NCBI RefSeq assembly: GCF_005795905.1
Contig: NZ_VAWE01000001.1
Location: 7,257,501 to 7,321,500, forward strand
Reading direction: 5' to 3'
DNA: 64,000 nucleotides
DNA from: Streptomyces marianii
GTDB taxonomy: Bacteria; Actinomycetota; Actinomycetes; Streptomycetales; Streptomycetaceae
The position numbers and the translations under genes were made by a program. This document shows positions 10,747 through 21,817 of the stretch, one piece after another; position 1 is the stretch's first letter; every line of letters begins with the position of its first letter. Under the pieces are notes generated by a model, which was not told the origin of the DNA, searched no databases, and worked only from the letters and a program-made list of their open reading frames with translations.

Positions 10747-12249
10747 GTGAGACCCGCGCCCACCATCCTGCATCTGGACATGGATGCGTTCTTCGCCGCC
10801 GCGGAGCAGGCGGCGAAGCCGAGTCTGCGCGGGAAGCCGGTGGTCGTCGGCGGCCTGGGGCCGCGCGGAGTTGTCGCCACCGCTTCGTACGAGGCGAGAC
10901 GGTTCGGTGTGCACTCGGCGATGCCCATGGCACAGGCGCGGAGGCTGTGCCCAAACGCCGCCTACCTGGTGCCGCGCTTCTCGCTCTACCGGACGGTCAG
11001 CGACCAAGTGATGGAGCTGCTGGGCGAGCTCTCGCCCCTGGTGGAACCGCTGAGCCTGGACGAGGCCTTCGTGGATCTCGAGGCGGGTGGGACGGCGGAT
11101 GACTCCCGATCGGCCCGGGAGGCCGGTGAGCGGCTGCGCAGGGACATCCTGGTGACCACCGGGCTGACGGGTTCGGTGGGATTGGCGGGTTCCAAGATGC
11201 TGGCGAAGATCGCCTCGGAGCAGGCCAAGCCGGACGGGCTGGTGCTCATAGCGCCCGGCACCGAGCGGGAGCTGCTGGGGCCGATGCCGGTACGGACTCT
11301 GCCGGGCGTAGGTCCGGCGACGGGCGAGCATCTGCGGCGGGCCGGCATGACCACGGTCGCGGATCTGGCCGAGGCGGGGGAGGACGAGCTCGTACGGCTG
11401 CTGGGGAAGGCGCACGGGAGAGCGATCTTCCGGATGGCCATGGGCCACGACGACCGGCCCGTGGTCGCCGAGCGGGACGCCAAGTCCGTGTCGGTCGAGG
11501 ACACCTTCGACGTGGACCTGCACGACCGGGTCCGCATCCGGACGGAGGTCGAGCGGCTGGCCGACCGGTGTGTCCGCCGGCTCCGTGCCTCCGGGCACTC
11601 GGGACGGACGATCGTGCTGAAGGTGCGGCGGTTCGACTTCTCGACGCTGACCCGGTCGGAGACGCTGCGCGGGCCCACGGACGATCCCGCGGTGGTGCGG
11701 GAGGCTGCGGCCCGGCTGCTGGAGGCGGTGGACACCACGGGCGGGGTCCGGCTGCTCGGCGTCGGTGTGAGCGGCCTCGCCGACTACACGCAGGAGGACC
11801 TCTTCGCACAGGCAGCCGCGGGGGAGCGACACGACGAGGACGAGGAGTCCGCGCCGTCCCGTGAGCCGACGCCGGGCGAGGAGCGGTCGCCGGGCGGGGA
11901 CGCGAGGCCGGTGGCGGACCGGCGCTGGGCCGCCGGGCAGGATGTACGCCACGCCGAGTACGGCTCCGGATGGGTTCAGGGCAGCGGGCTGGGGAAGGTC
12001 ACGGTCCGCTTCGAGGAGCCGTGGTCGGCCGCGCCCGGCCGGGTGCGGACGTTCGCGGTGGACGACCCGGGCCTGGAGCCCTCGGAGCCGCTGCCGCTGG
12101 TGCGCCCGCCGGAGGATCAGTCGTCGTGGCCGGCCAGCCGCCCGAAGTCGCGGTCACCGGCGGAGCCGGTGCCGGGGCCCCCGGCCTCGTCGCCGGGGGA
12201 CGGAGAGGTGGTCGGCCTCTCCGGAAGCGAGGGCAGGTCGAGACCGTAG
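10747..12249 (+). CDS. dinB: DNA polymerase IV (Y-family translesion polymerase)
   Basis: 500 aa. N-terminal palm motif ILHLDMDAFFAAAEQ, YEARRFGVHSAMP, and the catalytic SLDEAFVDLE with paired acidic residues. Thumb/HhH region with LPGVGPATGEHLRRAG, then a little-finger domain to about residue 345. A beta-clamp binding motif QEDLF lies at residues 349-353, directly after the little finger. Beyond it is an extra ~145-aa tail, partly disordered, with a conserved-looking block (about 395-450: GQDVRHAEYGSGWVQGSG, VRFEEP) also seen in other actinobacterial DinB proteins. The last 133 bp overlap the 3' end of the PRC-barrel gene on the other strand. Confidence 0.93.
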   Translation: MRPAPTILHLDMDAFFAAAEQAAKPSLRGKPVVVGGLGPRGVVATASYEARRFGVHSAMPMAQARRLCPNAAYLVPRFSLYRTVSDQVMELLGELSPLVEPLSLDEAFVDLEAGGTADDSRSAREAGERLRRDILVTTGLTGSVGLAGSKMLAKIASEQAKPDGLVLIAPGTERELLGPMPVRTLPGVGPATGEHLRRAGMTTVADLAEAGEDELVRLLGKAHGRAIFRMAMGHDDRPVVAERDAKSVSVEDTFDVDLHDRVRIRTEVERLADRCVRRLRASGHSGRTIVLKVRRFDFSTLTRSETLRGPTDDPAVVREAAARLLEAVDTTGGVRLLGVGVSGLADYTQEDLFAQAAAGERHDEDEESAPSREPTPGEERSPGGDARPVADRRWAAGQDVRHAEYGSGWVQGSGLGKVTVRFEEPWSAAPGRVRTFAVDDPGLEPSEPLPLVRPPEDQSSWPASRPKSRSPAEPVPGPPASSPGDGEVVGLSGSEGRSRP

Positions 12250-12542
12250 TGGTGGTACAGCTGCAGCTCCTGCTCGGGAGAGAGATGGCGGCCGACACCG
12301 AAGTCCGGCGCGTCCTTGATCAGGGCGCGCTCGAAGGGTATGTGGAGGCCGTCGCCCTCGAGCCGGCTGGGCTCCAGTGGTACGAACGCGTCCCGGCTGA
12401 ACAGGCCGGTTCGTACGGCCGCCCATTCGGGGACGCCCGTGGCGTCGTCGAGGTACACCTCGTCCACGGTCCCGATCTTGTGGCCGTCGCGGTCGAACGC
12501 CTTGCGGCCGATCAGGCTGCGCGGATCGATGTCGGTCTGCAC
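12117..12542 (-). CDS. PRC-barrel domain protein
   Basis: 141 aa. A PRC-barrel occupies about residues 5-80 (DPRSLIGRKAFDRDGHKIGT, VYLDDATGVPEWAAVRTGLF), followed by LSPEQELQLYHHYGL and a disordered tail. Such proteins are common in Streptomyces as stress-linked or storage-like small proteins; no enzyme role is known. The start is GTG at 12542 with GGAGGGA 4-5 nt upstream. The disordered tail is encoded opposite the dinB tail (133-bp convergent overlap). Divergent from the gcvP riboswitch region. Confidence 0.85.
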   Translation of the reverse strand: MQTDIDPRSLIGRKAFDRDGHKIGTVDEVYLDDATGVPEWAAVRTGLFSRDAFVPLEPSRLEGDGLHIPFERALIKDAPDFGVGRHLSPEQELQLYHHYGLDLPSLPERPTTSPSPGDEAGGPGTGSAGDRDFGRLAGHDD

Positions 12543-12659
12543 GGTCCCTCCAAACAGGTCGCACGGGTTCGCTGAACACTACGAAAGTGCACATCCAGGG
12601 CGGCGTCCACTCGAAGCTCCCAGGTGAGGCCGCGCTGGTACGCTGGCAGCGGCTGCTGA

Positions 12660-12865
12660 CCCCGTGCGGGAGAGTGCCCCGGTGAAAGCCGGAGCCGCCG
12701 AAGGAGCAAATCCTCCCCGGAATCTCTCAGGCCCCTGTACCGCACGGACGAGGTCACTCTGGAAAGCAGGGCGGGCGTCGGACGGCATCCGCTCTCACCG
12801 ACGGTGAAAGCCGGCGCGCCCCGGGGCGTTCCGGTGAAGCTCTCAGGTTGAGATGACAGAGGGGG
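12660..12865 (+). promoter_or_regulatory. Tandem glycine riboswitch upstream of gcvP
   Basis: Two aptamer-like modules in series. The first (about 12662-12735) has GCGGGAGAG, CCGAAGGAGCAA and CTCTCAGGCCCC. The second (about 12755-12862) has CTCTGGAAAGCAGG, ACCGACGGTGAAAGCCGG, GAAGCTCTCAGG and AGATGACAGAGGGGG. These are the conserved signatures of glycine aptamers, whose tandem arrangement binds glycine and usually switches on glycine-cleavage genes. The gcvP start lies about 65 bp downstream. Boundaries are approximate. Confidence 0.9.
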
Positions 12866-12929
12866 AGGCCGTCCGGGCACCCGCGCCGTGGTGCCCCTCG
12901 CAGGTCGTTACGACCAGGAGGCCTCCGCA

Positions 12930-15815
<2,886 letters not shown>

Positions 15816-15846
15816 GGGCTGTCCCCGGGGCTGCCCGGAAAGCGTC

Positions 15847-15880
15847 AGGGCCGGCTCGGAGGCGTCTCCGAGCCGGCCCT
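15847..15880. terminator. gcvP terminator hairpin
   Basis: A perfect 14-bp stem (AGGGCCGGCTCGGA / TCCGAGCCGGCCCT) with a 6-nt loop, 31 bp after the gcvP stop. It separates convergent gcvP and the DUF5999 gene and can act in both directions. Confidence 0.75.
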
Positions 15881-15972
15881 CTCGCGTCCGTGGCCCGGTC
15901 ACCCCTCGCTCCGTCGGTACGGAGCAGGGGAGGGGCCCCGGGCGGATGGTCCGATCGACGCGGCGGCGGGCC

Positions 15973-16170
15973 TCAGGCCGCCGTCACGATCCGCAGCGGC
16001 CGGTGCGGGGCGATGATCTGGCCGTCCGGGAGCAGTTCGCCCGTGTCCTCGAAGAGCAGCACGCCGTTGCACAGCAGGCTCCAGCCCTGCTCCGGATGGT
16101 GCGCCACGAGGCGGGCGGCCTCCCGGTCGGCGGAGTCTGCTGTCGGGCACGGCGGCTGGTGCTGGCACAT
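15973..16170 (-). CDS. DUF5999 family small protein
   Basis: 65 aa: MCQHQPPCPTADS..., HHPEQGWSLLCNGVLLFEDTGELLPDG, IIAPHRP. This matches the DUF5999 family of small streptomycete proteins of unknown function. Cysteines near the N terminus and in the core (SLLCNG) could bind metal. The start at 16170 gives the usual family length. A longer form starting at 16227 has a GGGGGG ribosome-like site and would add 19 residues; the choice is open. Confidence 0.8.
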   Translation of the reverse strand: MCQHQPPCPTADSADREAARLVAHHPEQGWSLLCNGVLLFEDTGELLPDGQIIAPHRPLRIVTAA

Positions 16171-16413
16171 GGATGGGTTCTTTCGCTGCGATGTGGTGAG
16201 TGTCCTGCGGCTCGATGCGGTGCTCATGGCCGCCCCCCGTATCTGTCGTCGATCCCAGTGTTGCCCCACGGGCGTCAATCCGCAGGGATTTCACGGCAGC
16301 TCGTCCTACCAGTTAAGGACGCATCACCCCGGTGGGCGGTTCAGCTCAACTGCACCGTCCCTTCGGGTGGTTCGCAGTGGCCCTAGTGGGCTAGTCCGGA
16401 AGGGGTGTGAACA
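16171..16413. other. Intergenic region
   Basis: About 240 bp between the DUF5999 gene and the next terminator. It holds the alternative start of DUF5999 and probably its promoter. No other feature is supported. Confidence 0.4.
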
Positions 16414-16440
16414 TGCCCCGTGACTCCATGTCACGGGGCA
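16414..16440 (-). terminator. Terminator hairpin after the 16.5-kb hypothetical gene
   Basis: A perfect 11-bp stem TGCCCCGTGAC / GTCACGGGGCA with a 5-nt loop, about 20 bp beyond the stop of the minus-strand gene at 16462. Confidence 0.7.
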
Positions 16441-16461
16441 GCTGGTGTCCGGTGGCTCAGG

Positions 16462-17052
16462 TCAGGCCGGGAATCCGAGCAGGGGTGCGGGAGTGACCCT
16501 CGAGGTCATCACCGGCAGCAGATCGGCCACCCGGTGCGATCGGTGGGCGGCGATGCCCGGGGGTGCGGGAGCGAGCGGCACCAGCAGGTCGGCGGGGGCC
16601 GGTTTGCCCTTCGCCGGGTCGGCCTCGCGGTTGCCGTGCAGCCAGAGCGTGATCATGTACAGCTCGGGCACGGACAGCAACCGTGGCTGGTAGCTGCCGG
16701 GGAGGGCCTCGGCCTGTTGCAGCGCCCGCTCCGTCGACGCGATGTACGGGCCCTCGAAGAAGTGCGAGAAGGCCCAGCCGTCCGGGGTCAGCATGGTGTC
16801 CGCGGCGGCGATGGCGCGGTCGCCGCCGCGGATCAGGAACCGCCAGCCCGCCAGCCGGGTGCGGGGCCGGCGGTCGCCCTGTGGCACCACCTGGTCCAGG
16901 ACGTGGACGGGAAGTGGGAGTTCGGCGGTCACCGCTCCCTGGACGGAACGGAGAGCGGGAGTGCGCGCCTCGCGGACTGCGGAGGGGGATCCGAGTGCCG
17001 TGAGGACGCTGCGCAGTGCGGGCGCGGGTGCCGGGGGGACATGGAGCGGCAT
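16462..17052 (-). CDS. Hypothetical protein
   Basis: 196 aa from ATG 17052 with GAGAGG about 9 nt upstream; the open frame extends upstream but with random composition. No family is recognised with confidence. The sequence is soluble-looking, with no transmembrane segment or signal peptide: FLIRGGDRAIAAADTMLTPD, FSHFFEGPYIASTERALQQA, LYMITLWLHGN, then a Pro/Ala-rich tail. Codon usage is normal for the genome, and a terminator follows. Probably a conserved streptomycete protein of unknown function. Confidence 0.7.
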   Translation of the reverse strand: MPLHVPPAPAPALRSVLTALGSPSAVREARTPALRSVQGAVTAELPLPVHVLDQVVPQGDRRPRTRLAGWRFLIRGGDRAIAAADTMLTPDGWAFSHFFEGPYIASTERALQQAEALPGSYQPRLLSVPELYMITLWLHGNREADPAKGKPAPADLLVPLAPAPPGIAAHRSHRVADLLPVMTSRVTPAPLLGFPA

Positions 17053-17545
17053 GGTGGGTCGCCTCTCACTCAAGAGACAGGGTGATGCGAGGGCAGATGC
17101 GGACGGCTCTGTCGGCGTGGGCCGGAGGGGGCCGGATTTCCGTGGCCGGGCGCCGACTTTCTGCCTCGTTCGCGTGAGTTTATACGACGTGTGTTCACTC
17201 AATGTTTCTGCTAGCCGTCCCCGGCATTGCAGTCAAGGTCGAATCAGGACCTTCGGTGCGCGAAGTTCGAGGGGGTTATTCGTGAGCGTAACGGCGTCAC
17301 CTGGTGTGTTACCCCACGAGTGGTCGGCCGAATCTCGTCGGACTTTTTCACCACACCTCGGGAAGTGGTAAATGCTCACTGCGTCATGCCGACGGAATGT
17401 GCCGGACGGATGGCGCACGGTCGCTGCTTCAGACTAGCGGCCCACCGGTCGCGCGCGAGACGTTATGGATCTCTTCGTCTGGGCATTATCGTCCGTGACA
17501 CGAGCGGCCCGGCCGCGGACTGCCCACTCGAGGAGGGACCCTTCG
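17053..17545. other. Divergent intergenic region
   Basis: About 490 bp between divergent genes. It is less GC-rich than its surroundings, consistent with promoters for both. A TATAAA-like element on the minus strand near 17180 could serve the hypothetical gene, but no convincing -35 is seen. The AGGAGGG at 17531-17537 is the ribosome site of the next gene. No small gene is supported. Confidence 0.4.
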
Positions 17546-19048
17546 ATGGGGGAGAAGATCGTGGCAGGCGGGTTCGACCTGTCCGATCGGCAACGCTACC
17601 GGAGAAAGCTCCAGCAGTGCCTGGCGGGACTGGGGAGACTCCTGGCGGAAAAGAGGTTCGATCGCCCCAGGAATCTGATGGGGATGGAGATCGAGCTCAA
17701 TCTCGCGGGCTCCGACGGCCTGCCCCGGATGATGAATGCCGAGGTGCTCGACAGGATTGCCAGCCGTGATTTCCAGACCGAGCTCGGAATGTTCAACCTG
17801 GAGGTGAACATAGCGCCGCACCGGCTCGGCGGACGGGTCCTCGACCAGCTCGCGGAGGAACTTCGCACGGGTCTGGGATATGCCCATCGCAAAGCCGCGG
17901 AGGTCGATGCCGGAATCGTGATGATCGGCATCCTTCCGACCCTCGCCGGTAAGGATCTGGTTTCCGCGAATCTGTCGGACGTCGACCGCTATGTCCTTCT
18001 CAACGACCAGATCGTCGCCGCCCGCGGTGAGGACTTCACCCTCGACATCGAAGGGGTCGAGCACCTCGGCTGCACGTCGTCCTCGATCGCTCCGGAGGCG
18101 GCCTGCACGTCGGTGCAACTGCACCTCCAGGTGACACCGGGCCGGTTCGCCCAGGTGTGGAACGCCGCCCAGGCCGTGGCGGCGGTCCAGATCGCCGTCG
18201 GCGCGAACTCCCCGTTCCTGTTCGGCAAGGAACTCTGGCGCGAGTCCCGGCCACCGCTCTTCCGGCAGGCGACGGACACCCGGCCGCCAGAGCTCCAGGC
18301 CCAGGGCGTGCGGCCCAGGACCTGGTTCGGCGAGCGCTGGGTGGGCTCCGCCTACGAACTCTTCGAGGAGAACCTGCGCTACTTCCCGGCCCTCCTGCCG
18401 ATCTGCGACGACGAGGAGCCGCTGCGGGTGCTCGACGACGGCGGCGTGCCGCGGCTGCAGGAACTCGTCCTGCACAACGGCACGGTCTACCGCTGGAACC
18501 GGCCGGTCTACGGTCTCGCGGACGGCGTGCCCCATCTGCGCGTCGAGAACCGGGTGCTCCCGGCCGGTCCCACCGTCACCGACGTCGTGGCCAACGCGGC
18601 CTTCTACTACGGGCTCGTGCGGGCGCTCGCCGAGGAGTCGCGACCGCTGTGGACCCGGATGTCGTTCGAGACCGCCGCGGCGAACTTCGAAACCGCCTGC
18701 CGGAACGGCATCGAGGCCGAGCTGGAGTGGCCGCGTCCGGGCCGGGGCGGCGGGCTCACCCGCGTTCCCGCCGTCAAACTCGTACGGGACGAACTGCTGC
18801 CGCTCGCGGCGGCCGGGCTGGACGCCTGGAACGTGGAGCCCGCGGACCGGGATTTCTACCTGGGTGTTGTCGAGGGGCGGTGCAGACGCCGGGTGAACGG
18901 TGCGTCCTGGCAGGTCGAGGCCTTCCACAGGGCGCTGGACGCCGGGCTCGACCGGCGTGCCGCGCTCGCCGCGGTCACGCGCCGCTACAGCGTGCTGATG
19001 CACGCGGACGAGCCCGTGCACACCTGGCCGGCGGGACCGGGGGACTGA
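17546..19048 (+). CDS. Glutamate-cysteine ligase family protein (GCS2-type)
   Basis: 500 aa. The GCS2 fold is shown by MGMEIELNLAGSDG near residue 48, ELGMFNLEVNIAPH near 77, TSVQLHLQV near 190, and VENRVLPAGPT near 335. Members of this carboxylate-amine ligase group join glutamate to a small amine or thiol in an ATP-dependent step. True EgtA-type or glutathione-type ligases belong to the same superfamily, so the acceptor is uncertain. ATG 17546 has AGGAGGG 8 nt upstream. It stands alone with a strong terminator after it, so it is monocistronic. Confidence 0.82.
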   Translation: MGEKIVAGGFDLSDRQRYRRKLQQCLAGLGRLLAEKRFDRPRNLMGMEIELNLAGSDGLPRMMNAEVLDRIASRDFQTELGMFNLEVNIAPHRLGGRVLDQLAEELRTGLGYAHRKAAEVDAGIVMIGILPTLAGKDLVSANLSDVDRYVLLNDQIVAARGEDFTLDIEGVEHLGCTSSSIAPEAACTSVQLHLQVTPGRFAQVWNAAQAVAAVQIAVGANSPFLFGKELWRESRPPLFRQATDTRPPELQAQGVRPRTWFGERWVGSAYELFEENLRYFPALLPICDDEEPLRVLDDGGVPRLQELVLHNGTVYRWNRPVYGLADGVPHLRVENRVLPAGPTVTDVVANAAFYYGLVRALAEESRPLWTRMSFETAAANFETACRNGIEAELEWPRPGRGGGLTRVPAVKLVRDELLPLAAAGLDAWNVEPADRDFYLGVVEGRCRRRVNGASWQVEAFHRALDAGLDRRAALAAVTRRYSVLMHADEPVHTWPAGPGD

Positions 19049-19076
19049 TCGCTTCGCATTCGGGTCCCGCCTTCGA

Positions 19077-19119
19077 CCTCGGTCCCGCCGTCGGGCAAGC
19101 TGTGACGGCGGGACCGAGG
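19077..19119. terminator. Terminator hairpin between GCS2 gene and CPBP gene
   Basis: A perfect 16-bp stem (CCTCGGTCCCGCCGTC / GACGGCGGGACCGAGG) with an 11-nt loop. It ends only 14 bp before the next start codon, so it might also affect expression of the CPBP gene. Confidence 0.75.
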
Positions 19120-19133
19120 AAACGGGAGGCAGT

Positions 19134-19937
19134 GTGCAGGCGGAGGCGGGACGGGTGTCCGGATCGGTCCCCGACGGGGGATTCCCGCGCGGGATACTGC
19201 GGTCCGAGACCCTGATCGTCCTGGCGCTCTCGCTGGGCGCCAGCGCGGTGTCGTCGCTCATCAGCTTCATCGGGGCGCTGACGAAGCCCGGCGGTCTCGC
19301 GGACCAGGCCGCGAACCTCAACAGCTCCTACGCGCCCGGCCGGCCGTGGCTCGACCTCGCATGGCAGCTGTTCGGGATCGCGACGGCACTGGTTCCCGTC
19401 GTCCTCGTCGGCCATCTGCTGCTCAGGGAGGGCGCCGGCGGGCTGAGGGCCGTCGGCTTCGACCGGACCAGGCCGTGGTCCGACCTGGGGCGCGGTGCGC
19501 TGGTGGCGGCCGGCATCGGCAGTGCGGGGCTGGCGTTCTACCTGGTGGTCAGGGCAGCGGGGGCCAACCTCACGGTGGTTCCGGAGTCGCTTCCCGACGT
19601 GTGGTGGAAGTACCCGGTCCTCGTTCTCTCCGCGGTGCAGAACTCCGTCGTCGAGGAGGTCATCGTCGTCGGGTACCTGCTGCGGCGGCTGGACCAACTG
19701 GGCTGGAGCCCGGTCCGCGCCCTCGTCGCCAGTTCGGTGCTGCGCGGCTCGTACCACCTCTACCAGGGGATCGGCGGCTTCGTCGGCAACATGGTGATGG
19801 GCGTGGTCTTCGTTCTGCTGTACCGCCGCTGGGGCCGGGTGGGGCCGCTCGTGGCCGCCCACGCGCTTCTCGACATCGTCGCCTTCGTGGGCTACGGACT
19901 GCTGGCGGGGAAGGTGGGCTGGCTGCCCACGGCATGA
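19134..19937 (+). CDS. CPBP-family intramembrane glutamic endopeptidase
   Basis: 267 aa with about seven hydrophobic segments. The ABI/CPBP motifs are present: the paired glutamates in NSVVEEVIVVGYLLRRL (about residues 172-188), LRGSYHLYQG with the conserved histidine, and the third motif GNMVMGVVFVLLY followed by AAHALLDIVAF. CPBP proteins are membrane proteases or chaperone-like proteins related to CAAX prenyl proteases; in bacteria some give bacteriocin immunity. The GTG start has GGGAGG upstream. The substrate cannot be inferred from the neighbourhood. Confidence 0.88.
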   Translation: MQAEAGRVSGSVPDGGFPRGILRSETLIVLALSLGASAVSSLISFIGALTKPGGLADQAANLNSSYAPGRPWLDLAWQLFGIATALVPVVLVGHLLLREGAGGLRAVGFDRTRPWSDLGRGALVAAGIGSAGLAFYLVVRAAGANLTVVPESLPDVWWKYPVLVLSAVQNSVVEEVIVVGYLLRRLDQLGWSPVRALVASSVLRGSYHLYQGIGGFVGNMVMGVVFVLLYRRWGRVGPLVAAHALLDIVAFVGYGLLAGKVGWLPTA

Positions 19938-19983
19938 AGTGTGCCGTGGCCGGCCGCGGCGCGGGGCCGCGGTGCACGGCGCC

Positions 19984-20019
19984 GAGGGGCGTACGGCGGA
20001 GAACCGTCGTACGCCCCTC
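19984..20019. terminator. Bidirectional terminator hairpin
   Basis: 12-bp arms GAGGGGCGTACG / CGTACGCCCCTC around a 12-nt loop, between the convergent CPBP and PhzF genes. Confidence 0.7.
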
Positions 20020-20079
20020 CCGCACCCCGGGGGCCCGGCTGCCGTGCCCGCAGTGGCCCCGCGACCGGCCGCGTCCCGG

Positions 20080-20901
20080 TCAGAGGGTGACGAGCAGTTC
20101 GCCGTCGACGACGGTCACGGCGCTGCCGGTGAGCAGGACGCGGTCGCCGCGCAGCGCCGTCCGCACCAGGCCGGAGCGGGCGGAGGCCTGCAGCCCGGTC
20201 AGCTCCGGTCGGCCCAGCCGCGCCGACCAGAACGGCGCGAGGGCGGAGTGCGCACTGCCGGTGACGGGATCCTCGTCGATGCCGACGTTCGGGAAGAAGC
20301 AGCGCGAGACGTAGTCGTACCCCTCCCCCGGGTTCGCGGCCGCCGCCGTGGCGATGATCCCGCGCTGCGAATGGGCGGCGAGGGCGCGGATGTCCGGGCG
20401 CAGACCGCGGACGGCCGCCTCGTCGCCGAGCTCGACCAGCAGATCGCCTATGTGGTCCGAGGTGTCCAGGACCGAGAGCGGAGCGGCCCCCAGCGCGTCG
20501 GCGATGCCGTCCGGAGTCTCTACCGGGGTCAGGGACGACACGGGGAGGTCCAGGGTGATCGAGCCGTCCTCGTGCACGGTCGTCGTCAGGATCCCGCAGC
20601 GCGCGGCGAAGCGCACGGTGCCGCTCGCGGTGCCGGTCCGGTGGAGGACGTGGGCCGTGGCGAGTGTCGCGTGCCCGCACATGTCCACCTCGGCGGCCGG
20701 TGTGAACCAGCGCAGCGCCCAGTCCGCCTCGCCGCCCTCGGGCAGCGGATGTGCGAAGGCCGTCTCGGAGAGGTTCATCTCCGTCGCCACGTCCTGGAGC
20801 CGGCCGTCGTCGGGGAAGGCGTCGGTGTCGAGCAGCAGGACCGCGGCGGGATTGCCCGCGAAGGGCCGGTCGGTGAAGGCGTCCACGATTCGAATCCGCA
20901 T
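20080..20901 (-). CDS. PhzF-family isomerase-like protein (first of three in the window)
   Basis: 273 aa covering the whole PhzF/DapF-like fold. Seen: IRIVDAFTDRPFAGNPAAV at the N terminus, MNLSETAFAHP with the glutamate used as general acid/base in PhzF, the WFTPAAEVDMCGHATLATAH motif, and FFPNVGIDEDPVTGSAHSA. Family members isomerise small metabolites; most have unknown substrates. Its promoter side faces the left end of the Tn7-like transposon, which starts 53 bp upstream of its start codon, so the insertion may have altered its promoter. Confidence 0.88.
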   Translation of the reverse strand: MRIRIVDAFTDRPFAGNPAAVLLLDTDAFPDDGRLQDVATEMNLSETAFAHPLPEGGEADWALRWFTPAAEVDMCGHATLATAHVLHRTGTASGTVRFAARCGILTTTVHEDGSITLDLPVSSLTPVETPDGIADALGAAPLSVLDTSDHIGDLLVELGDEAAVRGLRPDIRALAAHSQRGIIATAAAANPGEGYDYVSRCFFPNVGIDEDPVTGSAHSALAPFWSARLGRPELTGLQASARSGLVRTALRGDRVLLTGSAVTVVDGELLVTL

Positions 20902-20953
20902 GGCGCCGACCGTAGGGCGCGGACGGCTCCGCAGGCCAAGGCCAATCCCGGTG

Positions 20954-20998
20954 TGACCTGTGACAGCGAACCTTGATCGGTTGCCACCGAAGATCGAT
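20954..20998 (+). repeat. Left inverted terminal repeat of the Tn7-like element
   Basis: 45 bp matching the complement of 27625-27669 with one mismatch. It contains two TnsB-site-like units (TGACAGCGAACCTTGATC and TTGCCACCGAAGATCGATC). A third related unit, TGTGCCACTGAAGATCAAC, lies just inside at 21009-21027. Confidence 0.92.
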
Positions 20999-21055
20999 CA
21001 ACGCTAGTTTGTGCCACTGAAGATCAACTGATTGGTGTACGGGTGGGTGGGGGAC

Positions 21056-21817
21056 GTGTTGGGGGCGCGTGCTGGCGTGTTCGAAGATGCTGCTCTGACA
21101 GCCTTTGAACTGGCCTTTTCCGAAGACGGCACGCGCGTACGCCGGTCGCTGGGGGCGAGTTGGGGAACGCGGTTCGAAGCTGTGGCCCCTGTACGCGAGT
21201 TCAGCTGGCACAAGGACGGTCGCGGTTTCGCTGGCTGGTACTACTCAGCAACGGTGCGGGACCATGTGGGCTACGAGTCGTGGCTTGAGCGGGATCGGCT
21301 GATCCTGCTGGATCGTGATCCCAGGGTGGCTGCGATTGGTTCACAGCCGTTCTGGCTGCACTGGAACGACGGCACTCGCAAGCGGCGACACGCCCCTGAC
21401 TACTTCGTCCGGCTGTCCGATGGACGGGCCCGCGTCGTTGACGTCCGCGCCGAAGACGAAGTCGATGAGGCGACGGGGGAGGCGTTCGCCGCGACCCACG
21501 AGGCGTGTCGGGCGGTGGGTTGGGAGTTCGAGTGGGTGGGGCGGCCTGAGCCGGTGTTCATGGCGAACGTCCGCTGGCTATCCCGTTATCGGCGGGCCCG
21601 CTGCGGGCGGCCGACGGCGGTGGCGGAGCGGCTCCTGGAGGTCTTCCGTGAGCCGATGGGGCTATGGGATGGCGCTGGACTGGTCGGGGAGCGTCTTCAG
21701 GTGCTGCCGGTGCTGTTTCACCTGCTGTGGTCCGGTGCTCTGGGAACGGACCTCGTCGGTCGTCTGATGGAGACCGACAGTCTGGTCTGGACGGAGGGAA
21801 GCGGATGGGCAGCTTGA
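21056..21817 (+). CDS. tnsA: TnsA-like transposon endonuclease
   Basis: 253 aa from GTG 21056 (GGTGGGG just upstream; the frame is open from 21032 and GTG 21077 is also possible). It resembles actinobacterial TnsA-like heteromeric transposase nuclease subunits. The core fits a restriction-endonuclease fold: GYESWLERDRLILLDRDP, then RHAPDYFVRLSDG with the PD motif, then RVVDVRAED. In Tn7, TnsA cuts the 5' strands so the element is excised cleanly by cut-and-paste. Here the usual catalytic lysine position of the x-x-K motif reads Arg (DVR), which could lower or alter activity. It overlaps tnsB by 13 bp. Confidence 0.82.
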   Translation: MLGARAGVFEDAALTAFELAFSEDGTRVRRSLGASWGTRFEAVAPVREFSWHKDGRGFAGWYYSATVRDHVGYESWLERDRLILLDRDPRVAAIGSQPFWLHWNDGTRKRRHAPDYFVRLSDGRARVVDVRAEDEVDEATGEAFAATHEACRAVGWEFEWVGRPEPVFMANVRWLSRYRRARCGRPTAVAERLLEVFREPMGLWDGAGLVGERLQVLPVLFHLLWSGALGTDLVGRLMETDSLVWTEGSGWAA

